Positions 46,291-55,979 of a stretch of 64,000 nucleotides of DNA are shown here, one piece after another. The notes beneath the pieces were generated by a model. It did not search any database, was not told where the DNA came from, and saw only the letters and a program-made list of their open reading frames with translations. This DNA comes from Coptis chinensis. Lineage: Eukaryota; Streptophyta; Magnoliopsida; Ranunculales; Ranunculaceae. The DNA lies in the NCBI GenBank assembly GCA_015680905.1, contig CM027378.1:72755501-72819500 (forward strand), given 5' to 3'. Numbering within the stretch: the first letter of the stretch is position 1; every line of letters starts with the position of its first letter. Position numbers and translations under genes: made by a program.

Positions 46291-47470
46291 AGCAAAATCA
46301 TATTCTTATTTAGGATTAATTAAGGGAGATAAGCTAGAGGACTACATCGTTATGATTATCGTTATGATTCTTGATTAGAGTTACTATGATGCTTTACATG
46401 CATGAACTATTGAAAGCCTCATGAAATTCCAAAACTACGTAGCAAACAACACAAAAATGCAATATTTACGTCTCTTTACCTTCCTTCCCTTAACATCTTC
46501 TATATAAAGCAAAAGCTTCCCCACTCATTGTGTTGTTCCTTATCCGTTGGCGGTGAATTCCTATGTCCTTTTCGATGGTTGAATAACACTTCGCACTTTT
46601 GCAGTTAGTGTTAGCGAAGTAGAAGCTTTGTTTGAAACGTACAAGAGCATTAGCTGCATTACATCATTGATGATGGGCTAATTAGCAAGGTATTTCTAAA
46701 TATGCTATTGTGAATACAGTTTTGCACCTTTTTTTTCCCCTAAGGCTAATGTTGTTTGCGTTGTTATGGCTTTTGAGTAGTATCTCATTAATTTTACTTT
46801 TTGATGAATTAGTTATGAAGCGTTTTTTAATCAATTTTCTGATAATAAATTGTTGCATATGATATTCATTGCTTGCTCCCTCCATACAAAGTAATCGTCC
46901 AAAAACCAGGTCCTCAAAGAAAATATATTCAGATTCTATAAAATTTGGTAATAAAGGATGTTAAGATCCTCGCTTAATCCTCCTCTTTTTCACAGCTATT
47001 TTGGATCCACCTATAAAGTACTGAATGAGCTTAAATATAGAAACCATAGGCATACCAAATTTCACAAACTTCCATGACCATTTTTCTAATCGAAAACAAA
47101 TTTCAAAGAACAACAATGTTTTTCTCTTTCCTCTTTTTTTAACACATACTTGACACTGAGAGATGCAGAGAATTGTCCATACATGTCACAACACATGATG
47201 TACACCATTCCAAAGGTCCTTTGCATCTGTAATCCTCCTTCGAAGGTAATGTAGAATTGAAAATTTGAAAAATGAAATTATAAAACTTCATCAGACTACA
47301 TGTAACAGGTGATACTACTATCAAGCACACTCCAATTACCTGTAAAAGCGGTTCGCGGATGTATGATAGTGATGTTACAATAGAGGGTTCATGAATATTT
47401 TGACAGTGAAGCTAGGATTTAGGAAGTGAATATTTTGTTCCAAGCAAGTGAATTTCTTCTTTGCAGTAGT
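46291..47470. other. Non-coding DNA, no feature recognised
   Basis: AT-rich, with no credible gene, terminus or repeat apart from a TCTATATAAAGC TATA-like site near 46500. Confidence 0.5.
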
Positions 47471-47760
47471 GTTACTAACATGGACTATTGTAGTGTCCAT
47501 GATCGCAAAAGCACGACCATTGGCCTCGGTTCAACTCTAAGCGCTTTCGACTAGAACTTCGAGGAACAAAACCCGGTGTTGGAAATCTTTAATGGAGCTT
47601 CGCAAGCATGCACGGGTGAGGTAGTTCTGTTTTTTCGAATGGTGAAACATACTTAGGACCAAGTTTCTTTGTCGAGCCATTCTCGGTCATTGAGCACAAA
47701 TCTTTGGGTTCTGAGACAAGGAAAGCTCTCTACTCGAGACTATTTGCGACTCCACATGGA
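47471..47760 (+). pseudogene. EC1-like (prolamin-like) secreted-protein fragment
   Basis: 47471-47539 reads LLTWTIVVSMIAKARPLASV, like the end of a signal peptide. Other frames downstream give TRCWKSLMEL (about 47568), ACTGEVVLFF (about 47610) and NGETYLGPSFF (about 47645). These match the order of the plant egg-cell-secreted EC1/prolamin-like domain (CWxALxELxxC, EVVLFFLNGxTYLGPxCC). Stops and frame changes separate them, so it is a dead copy, possibly captured by the Helitron. Confidence 0.55.
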
Positions 47761-48297
47761 TAAACCAAAAAAAAAAAAATTAACATCATTAAAAGTTCAA
47801 GCCACCTAAATTTATTACCATCAATAACCCACGCCCAAAAGTTCAAGCCACCTAAATTTATTATTTGGATAAACCATAACCAATAAAGAAGCACACTAAA
47901 ACAATAACTTTACATTGTATAAAACACTCAAAGTTGTAGTATTCTAAATAAACAAAATAGTTTAACTTATAAATACTAGAGAATCAATCAATAACACATT
48001 CAAACAACCTGTAGACTTCCATCTCCCATCTTCAACACCTAGGTAAACTACTAAACTTTCAAAGTTACATATAAATTTATTGTTCTATGAATTCTTGATT
48101 ATTGCTCTGTTATAAATTTATTGTTATATTTAGTACATATATCACTTAACTGAATTGAACTACACCACTATCACATAAATTGGTATCAATCATCATATGT
48201 GAGCATGATTTATCATCTTAACACATTAGCTACATTCAAATTTGTAACTTATTCATAAGATAACATACTAATTTTTTTAAAACTTATATGCAGCAAT
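47761..48297 (+). promoter_or_regulatory. Promoter/leader module R3
   Basis: Third copy of the module: 'ccacctaaatttattatttg', 'aataaagaagcacactaaaa', 'tataaaacactcaaagttgt', TATA box TATAAATA (47968-47975), leader 'cttcaacacctag' with a GT donor near 48041, and an acceptor ATATGCAG at about 48294. It therefore contains a leader intron that ends four bases before the start codon of the dsRBD-like gene. Confidence 0.7.
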
Positions 48298-48894
48298 ATG
48301 GATCATAATACAATCTTTTCTATTTCAAGGAAAGCAATATTGATTCAAATCCTGATGGAAATCAATATTTATAAACCACCGGTTTACACAACAAAAGTGA
48401 AGGGTGACAAATTTGGATCAACCGTAACAATATATGTTCCTATTCTGAAAGGAATATTTAAAGAAGACCGTGACAAATATGATGAAGATGAAGATTCAAC
48501 CCTGCAAACATCCTATGGAACTCTTGAAGAAACACAGAATAAAGCCGAGAATGAAGCTGCACAAGCAGCTCTCACATCACTATGTCAATGGTACAAATTC
48601 CAAGTCAAAGATTTCAACTTCACAGAACTTAAAGAAGCAAGGAGCGAAATCAATCATCTACGTCAGATTCATGAAGAAGCTACAAAGGAAATCAAACATC
48701 TTCAAGAATCCAATGAACACTTTCATGAAATAAATCAAGGCCTACATGTTGATATCATGCACATTGGACAAGAAAATAGAGAATTGCGAACAACACTTGT
48801 TAATGTTGAAACAGAAAACAGAGAATTGCGAACATCAATTACTAATGTTGAAACAATCAACATAAGTGATGATGAAGACAAACAAATTAAATAG
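48298..48894 (+). CDS. Putative double-stranded-RNA-binding / coiled-coil protein carried by Helitron E
   Basis: Intact 198-codon ORF, ATG at 48298, TAG at 48892-48894. Residues about 15-95 fit a dsRBD: ILIQILMEINIYKPPVYTTK (helix 1 and strand 1), then FGSTVTIYVPI (strand 2), a long acidic loop (about residues 56-70), and TSYGTLEETQNKAENEAAQA ALTSL (the K-A-x-x-x-A-A-x-x-A-L helix). Residues about 110-190 are a heptad-like, charged coiled coil with two similar ENRELRT units. The start follows a probable leader-intron acceptor of module R3, which resembles the promoters of the Rep and RPA-like genes. It is the only unbroken gene in Helitron E. The assignment rests on pattern only; a host dsRBD gene captured by the element is the alternative. 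Confidence 0.6.
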   Translation: MDHNTIFSISRKAILIQILMEINIYKPPVYTTKVKGDKFGSTVTIYVPILKGIFKEDRDKYDEDEDSTLQTSYGTLEETQNKAENEAAQAALTSLCQWYKFQVKDFNFTELKEARSEINHLRQIHEEATKEIKHLQESNEHFHEINQGLHVDIMHIGQENRELRTTLVNVETENRELRTSITNVETINISDDEDKQIK

Positions 48895-49741
48895 ACGCGA
48901 CAACTGGTGAAGATTTTGACATAATCAACATTAGAGATGATGAATAGAATAGAGTTACATGGAATTATTAGTTATTTAAAGAGTTATCATTATGCCAAGT
49001 TTTATTAGGAATGTTCATGCATTTTAATTTGTTTAGAAGTTTTAGAAACTTCGATTAGTAACTATATGACTACTTATTGCCTTGATTTTGAATGAGCTTC
49101 AATGCATAGGGCTTTTAAATATGCACCACAGTATGCCACACAACTAGCGGCAAATTCCATCCTTAAATCCTTTGAAGGGGTCGCTTCCATTTTCGCATGT
49201 GAATACACGTGTTTCTATTCTCATCTGCGAGTGCATGTTGTTGAAAGGTTTTGTGATCTCGCAACATCTCTCTACAGTTGTACGCATATCAAGTATCTGG
49301 GAATTCTTAAACTCACTCATTCTTGCAGATCTGCATTTCTATATATGCAACGTCTCTTCCTCTATTTGATAGTTTCTCATACTATTTTGAATAAATATAC
49401 GATTCAATTTGTGTGGTTACCCTGCGATAAATTGGTGGCTTTGGCATTTCAAGATTTTCTAGGAAACTTTAGGATCAAGAATGATGGCATAACCACCACT
49501 TTAGACTTTATAGTTCTTTTATGTAATTTCTACGTCTCATATATGTTTTGAAGAAGGTGTATGCATCAGTTGTATTTCTTTTCATTTCAATGTATCAGAT
49601 AGGTTCTATAAGCCATAGGAAAGTACTATATTATGTCACACGTATCAAACTAAAAACAGCCCACTTTAAAATGGACCAGGCCAGTTTAGTAGTTGACTCT
49701 AAGAATTTTGTAAAGCTCAAACGTTTTAAACATAACAACGA
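48895..49741. other. 3' flank of the dsRBD-like gene inside Helitron E
   Basis: AT-rich. Long frames at 49102-49551 look accidental (no domain, biased to hydrophobic residues). Leads to the Helitron terminus. Confidence 0.5.
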
Positions 49742-49775
49742 AACAATCCCGGCCATGGGCCGGGCGAAATGCTAG
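49742..49775 (+). other. Helitron E 3' terminus (hairpin plus CTAG)
   Basis: Hairpin CCCGGCCATGGGCCGGG, then CGAAATG and CTAG (49772-49775), followed by T. This is the Helitron end recognised as the rolling-circle stop. The palindrome is of the same CCGGCCAT.GGCCGG type as Helitron A's end. Confidence 0.88.
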
Positions 49776-49943
49776 TATCTATTATTACACAGAAAACTGA
49801 CGAAGTTGGGGACAACCCTAATGATTTTGAAAATATGGGGTTTCACAAAAAACCAGGTAGTGGGGTGGTTAAGTAAAAAAAACCCAAACTAGAAACACAT
49901 CTCACAAAAATAGGAATGCCCAAAATGGTTTGGTCTATTTCCT

Positions 49944-51340
49944 CTAGGTTTCAACTTCAAATCTTCGAAAAGCAATGAAAAACGAGTGACCTTGATCACG
50001 TTGAATTCTGACTTTGTCTCCCTTCTTGAGTTTATTGCGCACTGCATACTGAGCCCAATCTCCCCGAAAAACATAAGTCAATATGTTTGATTTGCTTTTT
50101 TTGTAACAATACATAAATTTGTAGATTTGCCCTTGTTCATCTAAAATTGAAAGTTCGATTCCATCATCTGAAACAAGTGGAAAAAGTTTCCGTAGCGGAC
50201 TTGGTTGTGGAATCAATAAACATGCTTTGGCTCCATTGCCACAGTCGCTTTTGGTAAGAAAATTTTCAAGGACGACTCCTCTGAAGAAATTAAAACAATC
50301 AAAATAACGTTAGAAGTTTATAGACAACAAAACTTTCTTTTTCTTTCTCTTCGTGGTTATAAACAACAAAAATCATTATAATAGTGGAAAATATAATACA
50401 ATTAGGTCGATTCCGGTTCTACCTTGTCAGCTTCACCTATTTGCTGCTTTAACAAAAATTTCAAAAATTGTTGGACATCATCCTTATCTGCATCTGTTGA
50501 AAAAATCAATTTAGTTCATTAAAATTGAACGTGTTGTAGTAGTGTAATACAATAAGAGCCTAAGGGGTCGTTTGTTTTTCTGAGCCTATGAATGCTGAAT
50601 GCTGAATGGCTCATTCTCTGAATGCTAAATGCTGATTGCTGAATTCTAAAAAACTTGTTTGTTTTCTGCTAGAATAACTTGGCTCTGAAGGCTGAATATA
50701 AATCATTCGGACAATTTTACTCATGCTATCTATTTTAAACACTAACTTGATTTCTTGTTAAAGAAAATATATATTATATTTGAGGAGAAGAGATGGATTA
50801 TCGAAAAAAATAAATGATAAATAAATTTATTTAAAATATGTTTTCACAAATATATTTTAACGGTTTATTTTTATATTTTGTTTATTTTCAGAATATATAT
50901 ATGTAATTCTATTTTTAACAAAGTGGATATTATTCACCCAAAAAAATGAAAAAACCTATGACGCCAACATCAAATTTTGAAGAACCTATTTTGAAGCTAT
51001 AAAAGTCAAGGTAGGAAAGTTAGATGGGTTATTGAGATTGGGTTCTTAAGAAAGGGCAAGAAGGGACTTTCTTGTTTCAAGTATTAGAATTCAGCATTCA
51101 GAAGAAATTTTAGTGCTGAATGTGAATGCTAAAAGTACCACTTAATGCTTAAACTACTTAAAAAAAAAAAAAACAAGTTTTGAGCCTCTGCTTAAAACTT
51201 AAGTTTAAGAAACTCTGAATGCTTAATTCAAAAAAAACAAATAACCCAAGAGTAGTTGATGTTAAGTACTTACCAAACAGATTCGCGGGAATAGAAGGAA
51301 GATTGGTCTCTTTCGGAAAGATATTTGCCGTGTCAACCAT
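49944..51340 (-). CDS. B3-domain DNA-binding protein gene (three exons visible)
   Basis: Minus-strand gene with a plant B3 domain. Exon 1 (51340 to about 51275) encodes MVDTANIFPKETNLPSIPAN and LF, ending at a GTAAGT donor. Exon 2 (about 50496-50424) encodes DADKDDVQQFLKFLLKQQIG. Exon 3 (about 50281-49944) carries the B3 domain: VVLENFLTKSDCGNGAKACL, then FPLVSDDGIELSILDEQGQI, WAQYAVRNKLKKGDKVRIQR and FFIAFRRFEVET before the stop. The order of strands and the GDxVxxxR motif fit B3. The exon 2/3 phase does not join cleanly by eye, so the true splice sites or a small defect remain open. A MITE occupies intron 1. Confidence 0.65.
50565..51247. mobile_element. MITE with GGGTCGTTTGTTT ends (PIF/Harbinger-like)
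   Basis: Left end GGGTCGTTTGTTTTTC and right end (reverse complement) GGGTTATTTGTTTTTTTT are inverted. Both are followed by related 'gaatgct/gcattcag' sequence. Flanked by AAG at 50562-50564 and 51248-51250, a 3-bp target duplication as in PIF/Harbinger elements (which usually use TWA). It has no coding capacity and lies in the B3 gene intron. Confidence 0.7.
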
Positions 51341-52009
51341 GCCTACTTTAATGAAATATCGGTACCATGAATAACGAAACCTTACGGCGAAACCTTACGG
51401 CGGGGATCCTCGAAAGGATACATCTGATCGCGTCGTCTAGGAGATTATGCTCTGCGACCGATGCTCTTCTTGTTCTTCTCATCGTGTTCTTTTCTATATA
51501 AAACCTAATCTATGAAGCTTCCTATGCTGTCTATTATTTATATAGAATTACAAACGTAATGCAACTCGAATAAGAACTTCCATATTTGTTGGCAACTACA
51601 GTCTACAGCTAGCCCAATTAGAATCCTTTCCAATCTCGTACTTCGTTTCCTAAAAAAAGTGTTGCGAGGGCGCTCTCCGCACACACATGAAAAAAAGACA
51701 ACAAGACAAGACAAAACACCATCAGAACATGAAAGACTAGAAGAAAAGCTTATAACCCATCTGGAGTACCGAAGCAAATCATGACCAATCAAGCAACTCA
51801 TTCCAATTAAGAACCAAATCCCTGAAGCGGTAATTCCCTCTCTCGCAGGACAAGCACTTCTTCTTTTCTACTAATGGAATCTGAATTCCAAAATCTATAT
51901 GTATCATCAACACATTTACCAAAAAAAAACTTGAACAAAAAGTTGCAAGAATCAAATATAATTAATTACACTATAGGAAGAATGTACAACATACTATACA
52001 TGTTTTTGT
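51341..52009. other. Upstream region of the B3 gene
   Basis: Likely 5' UTR and promoter on the minus strand: a TATATA-type site lies at about 51493-51500, 155 bases before the ATG. 'accttacggcg' is tandemly repeated near 51380. No gene supported beyond. Confidence 0.45.
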
Positions 52010-52304
52010 AATTTGGATAATTTATTTATTTTTTTGCACTGCAGTACTTTGTACAATTAGTTTTTTTTGCACTTTTAGACTATGACTCAATTCTATTCGG
52101 TCAATGCTGATGTGGTCATCGGAATACACAATGTGTCCGTTCATTTTATTAGGTGGCATTAATAAAACACGTGAGAAACACGTTTTTTTTTTCTTAAAAA
52201 TTGAAAAAAAAAAAAAAGTACATATCAAATTCACAAATTCTTCTTCTCTACGAATCACATAAACCCTATTGCATAAACGAAACAAACATGACACACAAAA
52301 AGGC

Positions 52305-52892
52305 ACTGTTATAAAAATCGGTTTAGGCGGCCACCTAGGCGCTAGGCGGTGCCCAACCGACTTGCTTAGGCCTAAGGCGTTTAAAAAATAGGCGGACCGA
52401 TTAGGCGGGCTAGCGGACTAGGCGGTCCAGTCAAGTTTTTTTTTTTTTTTTTTTTTTTTGAATAATTAAATATCGAAAATTAAAGACTCGTGTAGGCTTA
52501 AAATTTGAATGAGTTTAAAAGACTAAAGTCTAATATAAATTATATGCCACTATAAGAAAGGGTATGTTTTTATATGAAGTCAATATTCTTCAACTATTAC
52601 ACATTTTTGTAAGAAGTATATTTGTTTGTGTTTATTTTTTTTGAGTTATAGTAAATGATTTTCTTAATTTTTTGTAGTATAGATGTATATTAATATATAT
52701 ATATATATATATTATAAAAATATATTAGGAAAAAAAAATAAAGAAAACTATTATACAAGTTTAGTTTAAGCAGCTAATTCTATTTGAAAATTCCCGCCCG
52801 TCTAGACACCAAAAGTTTTTGAATGCCTAGGCGCTAGGTTTTATTCTCCCACCGCCGACTACCTTAGATAATTATATTTTTTTAGAACACTG
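52305..52892. mobile_element. hAT-type MITE (588 bp)
   Basis: Ends CACTGTTATAAAAAT (left) and, inverted, CAGTGTTCTAAAAA (right) fit hAT terminal repeats. Subterminal 'taggcg' and 'ctaggcgctaggcgg' repeats occur at both ends, typical of this plant family. The flanks share only CAAAAA, so the 8-bp target duplication has decayed. No ORF. Confidence 0.7.
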
Positions 52893-53201
52893 ACAAAAAC
52901 TAACATGACACTTGCACAAATTGAAAACAAACATAATAAGTCTTGACTATTAAATTAAAACATGACACATTTGACTGTGAAATTAAAACTTAACACACAA
53001 AAACTAAACCTAGAACATGACATACAAATCCAAACCTAACTTCAAACACCACAACAACACTTCAATCAATTCCTTTTATTTTTTTTTGCTTAGAATCATG
53101 CATATTCCCAACACACATGCATTTAACCAAAGATGGAACGATTGTGTTTTTAAAATCAACACAAACTTGAAATTCAGCATTCGAATTTTTTAACTTGTTG
53201 C

Positions 53202-53498
53202 CTAGATGGCCCCGGTTTTGGATTTAATTAGGAATTTTGATCGAACTATGTGGTTCTTTGGTGATCTTGTAATTGTTTCTGCTAGCCTTGGTGATATTCT
53301 AAGGCGTCTCTCAAATCCTGGTGGAATAACTTCATGACTTGGTTTTCGTTCTCGTTGAATTTCACTTCCGTCTCCATTCTCCTCCATCATTTCAATACAA
53401 CAAATTCTACCATAATCAGTACAAACTTTTAAACATATCTCATCATCTTCCATTGCAATCTCTATAAATATCCTCCTATCATTCTTTGTTTGCATCAT
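53202..53498 (-). CDS. Hypothetical protein (98 codons)
   Basis: Frame MMQTKNDRRIFIEIAMEDDE to KTGAI. It could extend upstream (QFEKSVEAVRK) to about 53575, where a stop interrupts a longer frame starting MVKEKIFEIQ. Charged, with no family recognised. It lies inside the 52.0-54.1 kb inverted-repeat element, so it may be element-encoded or captured. Confidence 0.3.
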   Translation of the reverse strand: MMQTKNDRRIFIEIAMEDDEICLKVCTDYGRICCIEMMEENGDGSEIQRERKPSHEVIPPGFERRLRISPRLAETITRSPKNHIVRSKFLIKSKTGAI

Positions 53499-53616
53499 TT
53501 TTCGAACTGCTTCAACTGATTTCTCAAATTGTTTATTATCTCACTGAATTTCAAATATTTTTTCCTTTACCATTATTTGTTTTCACTAAATAAACCTAAC
53601 TATAGTCTGTTTGAGT

Positions 53617-53637
53617 TCTTACCCAGCAAAAAAAAAA
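53617..53637 (+). repeat. Retroposon 3' tail motif
   Basis: CTTACCCAGC followed by ten A. The same tail (reverse-complemented) closes the insertion at 1604-1620. Confidence 0.5.
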
Positions 53638-54126
53638 TTGATCGAGTTTTTATAGCAATTTAAGCCAATAAATACATCAAATTGATTAATATGTTTCTCA
53701 ATCCTCACACATATATTCAAATTTCAATTTACAAGACAACATTTATACATGGTTTATTAGGTTTTGACACTTGTTAGTTGATGTCTTTTTAGCCATACCT
53801 ATTTTTAATTTTCAAACAAAGTTAAATGGGTGCGGAAAAAATAGGGAAAGAGAGTAAAATGGGTCACGTACCTTTCATGTGTTGTTTTCAGCTATTGTTA
53901 CATACCAAACAATAACATAACGCCACATTAGCAAAAAAAAATGACGTGTCAGCAAAAAAAATTGACATGTCAGTATTTTTTTCCGGAATTTGACCCATGG
54001 TCGTTACATAACAGAAAAACCATTGTCCGAAGTACTGACAGTGTAAAAAAATATATATATATATATATATAAATTGCAAAATGCTTTGTACATTATAGCC
54101 GTAAAGTGTAATTAATTATCCAAAAT

Positions 54127-54798
54127 ATGTTACAACAAAAGATCTGATACAAAAGTCAATTTGCTTCACCATCACGGTTTCTCTTAGGGGCAATCTGCAA
54201 AAGAAAACGTCTCCACCAATACGAAAGGCTTGCTTCCATCTCGCATTTTTGGTTACAAGGAAGTGGGAATGAACAGTCATTGTGGACCTGATCAGTGAGT
54301 CCCAAAATCCTGAAATCAAATATTATTTACTCAATAAAAGGGAAACAATCATTAAAGTTAAATACACAAGCACGATACTCAAATAAAACATGAAGTATAT
54401 CATCTTTTTATTAATGAAGTCACTGAGATATAAGTGGATTTGTAGTTACTACCTTCTTATTTCCAACAGCTTTGATAGGATGTACCAGGTTGAGTTGGTC
54501 TAAGATGTTGAGCTACTGAATATCACCACCTTGAAGTGATGAACTTTCAGTGCTTTTTCATGATATATTGAATGTCAGTAGACCCCTGAAAATGATATCA
54601 CTTCAGCTGAATACAGTAGACAAACGTTAGTGCTGAAATCGAACAGTAAAAATCAAACGATAGACAACCTCACGAAAAAAAGGCATACCTCAATGTCAAA
54701 AGCAAAAGTCCCCCAAAATTTGCATTCACCTGAAAAACATCGCGATAAAAATAAACTAATTAACTCAGAGTTAAACCATAATAGAAATGAACTCAGAG
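54127..54798. other. Possible decayed exons, unassigned
   Basis: On the minus strand 54319-54116 is open (SLIRSTMTVHSHFLVTKNAR), with acceptor- and donor-like signals near 54185, 54594 and 54731. No family recognised; possibly part of the chimeric copy that begins with eIF5A sequence. Confidence 0.3.
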
Positions 54799-54857
54799 TT
54801 GGACCCTAATATGGAGTAGCAAAGGAACTAAGCAGTGGAAAGGAACATACAAAGCCA

Positions 54858-55100
54858 ACCTCAGAGATGTCAATCAGCTGGCAATCAATACCGTTCAAAT
54901 GTGGCACCTGCAACACAACTACACAAGTATACACATCAATTTCAAATCCCAAAGGCGCATACATATGCACTATCAGTTCAAAGGAAATATAATTAACAAA
55001 CAAAATGAAAAGGGTTACCTCACAACTATGGGACAACATCCTCAAGCTTCTTCCCATTGAAGAAGTCAAGTTCCTAAACCCCAAGTCATCATATTCAATA
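54858..55100 (-). pseudogene. eIF5A gene fragment 1
   Basis: eIF5A is the hypusine-containing translation factor. Around 55070-55020 the minus strand reads DFFNGKKLEDVV, then a degraded serine-histidine stretch up to a GTAACC donor. After an intron, exon 54914-54858 encodes VPHLNGIDCQLIDISEVG, matching the family's VPHVNRTDYQLIDISEDGF. The frame is broken between the two parts and the following exons are not found. Introns are kept, so the copy arose from DNA. A second copy lies at 63.5-63.8 kb. Confidence 0.82.
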
Positions 55101-55970
55101 AAAACCATGAGTTCTAAAATTTAAACAACATTTTCTTAACCATCGTGAGCTAGTAATAATGTTTCCAATCTATACCAATCAATGCGAAAACACATCAAAC
55201 AACCAAATACGAAAACTATCTAAATTGACATATAAGTTAGTAACGAATACAATAAGACAGATACAACTAGAGTATTGATTGTCAACAAAAATTAAAAAAA
55301 TATTAGAGCACTAAAAAGTGTCAAATACACGTCATGGAAAATTTGTAAGCTCATACTGAATAGGGAAAAAATCTTTGCCAGCCGTAAACCATTACAAATG
55401 AAAAATAAAAACCAATGAAGAACCATTTCTAACTAATAACACTTTTTACCAAAATATTTCAAACAACCCTCAGAGTTCCAACTTGTCCATACTAAAACAC
55501 AATCAAACTGAGTATTAAAAAGTATGGGAAATAGAACCTACTCGAATATTAAAACGATGCATACATATATGGTTAATTGTCCATAGTTCTTTATTTCTAG
55601 TGTCTATAGGATTTTAATATAACAAAAGAACAAATTGATGTAATGAACCAATTTGAGAACTTCTCTAGTTCAAAACTTAGATCTAATAAAAAAAAATCGA
55701 GAAATTATCAACAAACAAAGTTCAGACGCATGAAAAAAAAATTAATATAGTTTACTGGTGTCTCATTTAATAATGAAGCTGAAATAGTCGAAATCAATCA
55801 GACTAAGGAGTTGATTCATGAAAACATCACTGAAACACTTCAATTAACAACATACAAACCTAAAATTTCGCAATAGAAGAATAAATCCAAGCTTAAAATA
55901 CCAAATGAATGAACCGATCGATAAGATTCGAGTAAACATGGTGTTACCTGATTCGAGTGATTGATTATAA
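55101..55970. other. Intergenic DNA
   Basis: AT-rich, with no gene, repeat or terminus recognised. Confidence 0.5.
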
Positions 55971-55979
55971 ACTAGAAAA

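Larger units (their letters stand above)
34383..49775 (+). mobile_element. Large Helitron E, core genes and 3' part (5' end unresolved)
   Basis: Rep/helicase, RPA-like and dsRBD-like genes lie on one strand, followed by a Helitron 3' terminus at 49775. The left boundary is not found and must lie left of 34383. One weak candidate is A followed by TCTATAATCATAAACTAG at 31112. Gene fragments and duplicated blocks (D2, CCCH copy 3, EC1-like) sit between the core genes, as in gene-capturing Helitrons. Confidence 0.65.
52010..54126. mobile_element. 2.1-kb element with about 90-bp imperfect terminal inverted repeats
   Basis: The left end (TTTGGATAATTTATT, then 'gcactgcagtactttgtaca') matches the reverse complement of the right end (TTTTGGATAATTAATTACAC, then 'acactgtcagtacttcggac'). 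The match extends over about 90 bp. No exact target duplication was found. A second MITE lies inside (52305-52892). The length and long ends fit a Mutator-like non-autonomous element, but the family is not certain. Confidence 0.5.

Noticed and set aside
49102-49551. 149-codon frame before the Helitron E terminus
   Set aside because: Hydrophobic/aromatic composition typical of AT-rich noncoding DNA, no domain, overlapped by other frames.
46500-49775. TCTATATAAAGC near 46500 as the 5' end of Helitron E
   Set aside because: Not preceded by A, and it would leave Rep/helicase and RPA-like genes outside; more like a TATA box.
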